A stretch of DNA of 64,000 nucleotides from Gossypium raimondii (Eukaryota; Streptophyta; Magnoliopsida; Malvales; Malvaceae), in assembly GCF_025698545.1 (NCBI RefSeq), contig NC_068565.1:4030001-4094000 (forward strand), given 5' to 3'. A model generated the notes under the pieces. That model searched no databases, was not told the DNA's origin, and saw only the letters and a list, made by a program, of their open reading frames with translations. This document shows positions 57,992-64,000 of this stretch, one piece after another. Within the stretch, counting starts at the first letter, position 1, and each line of letters begins with the position of its first letter. The position numbers and the translations under genes were made by a program.

Positions 57992-60680
57992 CTAATTACT
58001 ACTTGACAGATCTATAGAAAATACTAAAGACTTTGGAGGTATTTCAAGGAGTTCATCTTCACTTTCAAGCATATTCAAAACTTTGGTCATTGAAGGACGA
58101 TATATGGGCTTCGTCTGTATGCACCAAAAGGCTACAATTATCATTTTCCTCACAATTTGGGTTTCATTTTCACTCAAGTCTTCAAGCTTCATGTTCTCCC
58201 CTAATTCAAATTGATCATAAATCCATGTAGGGAAATAATTTTGACTTGAATGGTCAACAGAATCTTTCAAATTTTTTCTCCGTCCCACAATTTCCATTAG
58301 CATCATTCCAAAACTATAAATATCAGCTTTATACGAGATATTTCCAATATTTTTATAAAACAATTCAGGAGCCATATATCCAAATGTACCACGTGCTGCT
58401 GTGAGAGAAATAATACTATCATCCACTGGATATAATTTTGCGAGACCAAAATCTGAAACTTTTGGATTAAAATTGTCATCTAAAAGAATGTTATGTGGCT
58501 TGATATCAAAATGCAAAATCTTCATGGCACAACCATTATGTAAATATTCAATGCCCCGACCCACTCCAAGTACTATCTCAAACATCTTTGGCCAACTCAA
58601 GCTGTTATTTCCTGTTGAAAATATAAATTTGTCTAACGACCCATTTGTCATGAAATCATAAACAAGAGCTTGTTTTTTTCCCTCCACACAAAATCCAATA
58701 AGTTGCACCACGTTCACATGATGAATCCTTCCAATAGTTGCTACTTCATTGATAAAATCTTGGCCATTACCTTTTGATTCCTTTAGCAATTTTATTGCAA
58801 CGAGATTACCACTTCGAAGTTTACCTTTAAACACAGTACCATAACCTCCCTGACCTAATTTATCCTTGAAACCTCCTGTTATTCTCTTTAATTCAGCATA
58901 TGAATATCTTATAGGCATAAAATTGGTTTGACTTTGAAGAAAGTTCTCAATCAAATCATCTACCAACAGATGTCTTCTTCTTAATTTTCGTATAATAAGA
59001 ACAGCCAAACAAGATATCCCCAAAAGTGTTCGAGCTAATATAATCCCTATTTTCCAAGAAAAAGTAAGTAAAAGAATCAATCCACACCGATATGTATATA
59101 TTATTTATTAAAACTTGGTTTGATTAATGCTTATTTATTTTTCTTTTATTCTTTGCTATTTGTTGAATCTTTAATTTATTTTTACTTTTAAACTTTTCAT
59201 TTTCTATTGAAATAAGAAACAGTAGATGGAACCTAATTTAAGCAATGTGCAAATGCTCTGTTTTTCAAAACAAACTCCGAAACATAATTTTATTTTGACC
59301 ATAGTATCATAAATGTACCGATTTATACATACCTGTTATTGTAACACACAAAATCTGTACTCCTGTTAAAAGAAAGATTAAAAAGTAATTGTTACTTGAA
59401 TGCAGATTAAACAAATAATTTTCCTAGCATTTATATACTTATACAAATCTAAGTAATAATTAATAAGACTGCTTGACTGGTTGAATTTTGATTTTGCACA
59501 ATTAATTTAATATATTTTAAAAGATATTTAAATTAATATTTAATTATAATTCAAGAATCATATTGACTATTAAATTTATGAATTAATGTGCCACATGCTC
59601 AATCCATAATGAGTGAGCAATTGTTTCAAATCAATAATACTAATAATCATATTATAACATTTATATCTGAGAGCTAATTAAGCGAAAGAGTGGGAAAAAA
59701 AAACTCACATATAAATATTAAAGAAATCTGGAAAACATACCTCTACTAGGCGCATCAACGAAGTAACCCTCTATAGAAGTGCCACGGAGAATTAAGGCCG
59801 TGTTGCTTCGTATATATAAGCTAATCCCATACATCAACCCCAAGAACAACGATCCCACTCTGGATTATGCAAACAAAAAATAAACACTAAAATTACGAAT
59901 AAATATAAACAATACTAAGTTCCATATTGAAAAAAAAAATAAGAAAAGTGCTCACACGTGAGAAACTGAGTTCCATTGCTGCCAACCATCATCACCAACC
60001 TTAGAATCATTAGGAAAGTACCATTTGAATTGGGTGCCCTTCAACAACCTTTGGTAAATATCAAAAGTAGAGACGCCAGTGATATCGGAAGGCGTAATTG
60101 GAACCAATGCTTCAAATGTGCATGAAGGATGGAAATCAGAGGGCGCAGCTTCAGTACGCAAAAAATAAAAGTAACCATTAGCTGCATCTGAAGGAGAAGT
60201 AGAGCAACGAGAAGCATCGATGTAATTAGCCGAAGAGTTTATCATCTTGGTCTTGCAATTTACCACATAAATCTCTCCACGATCATTCATATCAGCTCTA
60301 TTTAGGCCTAGTACCCCTAAAGATGGGTTCAGCCAGGGGGAGGAACTATGAGGAACGGAGCAGTTATCATCCCCTAGACTCGCATCCACGAGAAGAATAG
60401 TTTGGTTGACATAAGAGATGTGTTTAACAAGGAAATTCCCTTTTTTCATAGGGAAAATGGTGCGGTTATTCTCACACACTAGCTCTACCCCATTAAAATT
60501 AGGACCACAGCTATGGGCTTGGGTTCTTAATCCAAAAGGGAAACTGATGTTAAGGTTTCCACAGAAAGTAGAACCACAATGCTTGTCTCCTATGCCTCTA
60601 CCGGTGGCAACATGAAGGCCAAAGTGAGTTAACAAAGCAAGGAGTAGGAGGAAAAATGATGCAAATTTTTGTCTTAGCAT
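57992..60680 (-). CDS. LRK10-like receptor kinase (GUB_WAK extracellular domain), 642 aa
   Basis: This is the second complete receptor kinase of the array. Exons on the minus strand are 60680-59956, 59859-59741, 59362-59333 (30 nt) and 59046-57992; all phases agree and mirror the other gene. There is a signal peptide at residues 1-27. The GUB_WAK domain follows ([17 protein letters not shown], then [13 protein letters not shown]). Exon 2 encodes [16 protein letters not shown], a hydrophobic stretch longer than in the sister gene. The membrane segment [12 protein letters not shown] is followed by RKLRRR. The kinase has GQGGYG (356-361), Lys377, HFDIKPHN (470 on) and DFG (490-492), and is again non-RD. 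It ends FSIDLSSSN. It lies next to the broken Alba copy, as the other kinase units lie near the open copy. The frame is intact. Confidence 0.87.
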
Positions 60681-61170
60681 CCCTAATATAGCTTAACTAG
60701 TTTCAGTTCAATTTGAGAGATGGAGATTTAATAAACAACAAAGATTAAATATGACTTTATCACCAAAAACCCAATAATTAATTAATTAATAGAATGAATT
60801 TTATTTTACAATTGGGTTCATTTGACTGAGCGGATAGGGGGTGGCTTCTACTATAAAAGTCAACGGCACACCACCCACGACTAAAACCAAAAGATTGCTG
60901 CTGTTTGTTTTTTTGGTCGAATTCAAGAGTTTGACTTTGACTATATGCTATTATTGTTTTTTTTCTAACACCGAAATTATTGTTATTAGAATGTTGACTT
61001 GGTTGATGTTGATTTACACCTAACCTAAGCCCTCCCTTATGGACATAATTGTAATTTTATTTTAGTTTCTTTTTCTTGATAATATTATTTGAATTTTATG
61101 CTAAATTTTGTCTCCTTTTAATTACAAAACATATTTCATTAAATCAAAATAAACACAGTACTATGGACAG
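60681..61170. other. 5' flank of the second receptor kinase gene
   Basis: This is promoter and 5' UTR space on the minus strand. Apart from a short TTAATTAATTAAT run near 60776 nothing stands out. The open frame at 60841-61023 has no motif. Confidence 0.4.
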
Positions 61171-61175
61171 TAGTT

Positions 61176-61305
61176 GAGGTGCTGTCCATTGCTTGGGAGA
61201 AGGTTTTCTAGAAAGTAGCTATCGAATGTGACAACAGAACTGAGATCAATATGCTAACTGATGATACAGTGGGCGTGAACAATTTGCCACTGTAATAACT
61301 GTCAA
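61176..61305 (+). mobile_element. LINE RNase H fragment
   Basis: The plus strand reads LSIAWEKVF-stop-KVAIECDNRTEINMLTDDTV then GVNNLP. This resembles the GLxIAWxxGFRKVxVECDN part of plant LINE RNase H domains. The piece is short and is interrupted on the right by the Gypsy LTR. Confidence 0.45.
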
Positions 61306-61355
61306 ACAACCATGCAAGAAATTTAACAACAAAGATTAAATTAAACAAAAAATAA

Positions 61356-64000
61356 TGTTGACACCATTTTTTTTGATAAAATGGGGTCGACTTGAATTTT
61401 GAAAATAAAACGAAAATGAGAGTCGCCACCAATCTTTTTTGATGATGTGTGATCGGGTCACCTCGAAAAACCGTTGTTTTTAATAAACAATCTAGATTTA
61501 TTAAAACAACGCTTTTGGTCTGCGAAATTCAGAAAGACAAGTTCGGGAGTCGGTTACGTACGAAGAAGGATTAGCACCCTCGTAACGCCCAAAAATTGGT
61601 ACCTAGTTGATTAATTAGTGTCTTAGTGTCGAAGATTGAAAACTTTGAAGAGTTTTAAAAAATACGATCCTTAAAAAAACTCGAAGCACATGGATTGAAA
61701 TTTAAGATTCTCTTGTTTCGAAGGAATATCACATCCAGCACGTTAAGACACAATACTTTAAACCATCGAAGCCAAGATCACCTTGTGGTTTCAAAAAAAA
61801 CATACTTTGAAGTTTTAATAGGATATTTGGCTATTTGGTCAAACGAGAGATCGAAACCCAGCACGTTAGGGTACGCTTTCTCGAATTTTCAAATGCAAAA
61901 TATTGCCTTTATTTTTTTTTTTTAAAAATCCTCATATCAAGAAAATAACATGTAACATCCAATGCATTAGGACACAACGTATCGAATTCCCGATACGAGA
62001 ATACATGCCAAAAAATTTATTTATTTGAAAGACATTCGATTCTCTCGATTTTAGAAAAGACTATATTCCGTAAGTTAGAACACGATCTTTTATTAATTCA
62101 CGAGATCGTTTTAAAAACTTATGTTTAAAAAGATTCGTGTAGTTAGATTTATCGCGAATATTGAAACCCCGTAAGTTAGGGTACGACCTTCTCAAATCTA
62201 AACACGAAATTTTGCTTATTCAAAAGTCATAATTTAAAAGGATATTTTGCCATTTAGGTTAAACGAGAAATCGAAACCCAGTAAATTAAGATACAATTTT
62301 CTTGAATCGCCAATACACAAAATATTGCCTTATTTGAAATTTTCATTTTTTGCATGTTTAGGTAAAAAAATGTAATGTTTGAAATAATGCGTGAACAAAA
62401 GGGTTGCGTTGATGGGGTGACAATTTATAATATGGTGAAATAATTTTCAAACAACATGATATACGAATGAATTATCATAGCATGGAAATACAAGTAAACG
62501 AAATAATACGCATACTGGCAATAATTACACAACACATCAAATACAAAACTAATAATCAAAGCAAATAAAACGAACAATATATATAGGTCAATTTAAAGAA
62601 AATAATAACTCAAAATGAATGATTTGTGAAAGCATTTCAAAATAAATAATAACGATTCAAATAAATGGAATATATATAAAATTAAACTAAAATAAATAAC
62701 AATGAAAACAATTAAAAAATAAATAATATATTTAAAAGAACATATAAAACAGTTTTGAAAATATATATATACGTACATAAAAAATTGAAAGATATTCATA
62801 CATAAGTTTATAAGAAATAATATATAAAAACTAAAAATAAAAATAATTTTAATGTAAAACAATTTCAAATAAATAATAAATATAAAAACTTAAAATAAGT
62901 AATGATAAAAGAACATTTTCTATAAATAAATAAATTAAATAAACCGAGGATGAGGCTGAAATGGAATTAAAATTCGAGGCTTTAATTGCAAAATCATAAA
63001 CAGGTCGAAAGGGGACTGAAATAAGACGCGCTTAAGGCATGAGAGACTAAATGAGAAATTTTCCCGGCCCCGCAGTGCAGCTTTTCAACGCGGGCCAAAA
63101 TGAAACAAATGTAAAATTTCTGGGGCCAAAATAAAAATAAACAGTAGGGACCAGACTGCATTAAGGTGCAAAATTTGAGGGCCTGAACATGAAATTAGCC
63201 CCTCCAAGAAAAAAAAGTGGGTCTGCTACTGGGTCGGGTCGCATGCGAGGGTCAGGGCCAAAACGACGTCGTTTTGGCACCTGACCTCCGGTTGCAAAAC
63301 GGCGCCGTTGTCCGCTTCTTTACATACCAATTTTTTTTTTTTAAAATCTCATTTTCAAGCCCTTTCCTTCAAAAAACAGAGAGAACTCTCCCAAATGCTT
63401 CCCCCCATCCGGTCAGAGGGCGCCACCATGGCTCCACCGCAGCCACCGAGCGCCGGCGCCGTTGACCGCCGAATGAGGTTGCCGGATTCCATCGGAGAAA
63501 GGCCATTTTGGCCATTTCTCCTCCCTTAGTCCGTTTCTTGAGATGAAAAATCCAAAAAAGCAAAGAAAAATAATAAAAAAAACCCTTCCCCTTTTAAGCC
63601 CGATTCCGACGACGGCGAAGGGACTTCCGTCGACGGAGCCACGGGGCGAATCGGGTACGTTTCTCTTTTCCTTTCTTATCCTTTCTTTTATTACTAGTTT
63701 TAAAATCAGATTTTTTAAAAAGAAATTTGATAAATAAAATAAGTAAATAATTCGAAAAAAGAATCGGAGAAGACAACAACCTTTGTTTCTATTTCTGAAA
63801 TTCGTACAAAAAAATGCCCAGAAGAACATTACAGAGATTGAGTCTAGGCTTTTATAGCCGAACTAAAAGCTAATAATCGCTGTGATTTCTTTTGTCTTTT
63901 TCTTTCTGTTTTTTTTCTTTTCTGTTTGCTGCTTTCTTTTGTTTTTCTCTTGTTGTCTTTTCTTGCAGAAGGGAGGGCCAACGATAGGCCAGCAGCGACG
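61356..64000 (+). mobile_element. Gypsy-type LTR, left end; continues beyond window (fossil)
   Basis: It starts TGTTGACACCATTTTTTTTG and follows the solo LTR at 45028-47834 block by block. Shared are GAGTCGCCACCAATC, TTCGGGAGTCGGTTACGTAC, TTAGCACCCTCGTAACGCCC, the periodic CCCAGTAAGTTAGGG-type motifs, a long AT-rich middle, and a GC-rich end part with GT...AG intron-like borders (about 63655-63969). No coding part is reached. It could be a complete element's first LTR, a solo LTR or a fragment; the right edge cuts it off. Confidence 0.75.

Noticed and set aside
60841-61023. A small hydrophobic protein upstream of the second receptor kinase
   Set aside because: AT-rich chance frame with no counterpart in the flank of the other kinase genes.

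Overview
The window is plant nuclear DNA. It has AT-rich intergenic stretches, genes with GT-AG introns, nested LTR retrotransposons, a CACTA transposon, several MITEs and a piece of plastid DNA. The host genes have rosid-type relatives. Repeats such as the AGCGGCGTTTTT-type CACTA ends and the long Gypsy LTRs with a GAGTCGCCACC block resemble cotton, so Gossypium or a close Malvaceae relative is my best guess. That species call is inference.

The left part (1-20.3 kb) is the gene space. It holds the 3' part of an NADK3-type NAD(H) kinase gene (+), a decayed copy of the meiotic crossover gene HEI10 (-), a plant-mobile-domain remnant, a complete double B-box gene of the BBX22/LZF1 type (+), and a complete mechanosensitive channel gene of the MSL6/MSL10 class (-). 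MITEs lie between them.

The middle and right part (23-61 kb) is a fast-changing tandem region. Its unit is an Alba-domain RNA/DNA-binding gene next to an LRK10-like (GUB_WAK plus kinase) receptor kinase gene, all on the minus strand. Two receptor kinase genes look complete: 31.7-35.5 kb (618 aa) and 58.0-60.7 kb (642 aa). At least five other pieces are truncated or decayed. The Alba gene exists as an open, intronless copy (24.2-24.9 kb) and as a broken copy (54.6-57.0 kb). The broken copy is split by about 1.6 kb of plastid ycf1 DNA, and a GC-rich hAT MITE lies just beside it.

Between receptor kinase remnants lie a 5.1-kb non-autonomous CACTA element (38.6-43.8 kb), which has captured a ubiquitin-protease exon and at least one other gene piece, and a 7.7-kb fossil Copia retrotransposon (43.9-51.6 kb). 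The Copia element was itself invaded by a Gypsy-type element now reduced to a 2.8-kb solo LTR. A related Gypsy LTR starts at 61.36 kb and runs off the right edge.

I saw no wholly new biological system. The most unusual items are the gene-carrying CACTA element with its 41-bp palindromic subterminal array, the HEI10 copy that has lost two zinc ligands of its RING, the plastid insertion inside a duplicated Alba gene, and a roughly 20-nt motif that recurs about every 100-120 bp in both Gypsy LTRs. Exon coordinates were worked out by hand from splice signals and reading phase.
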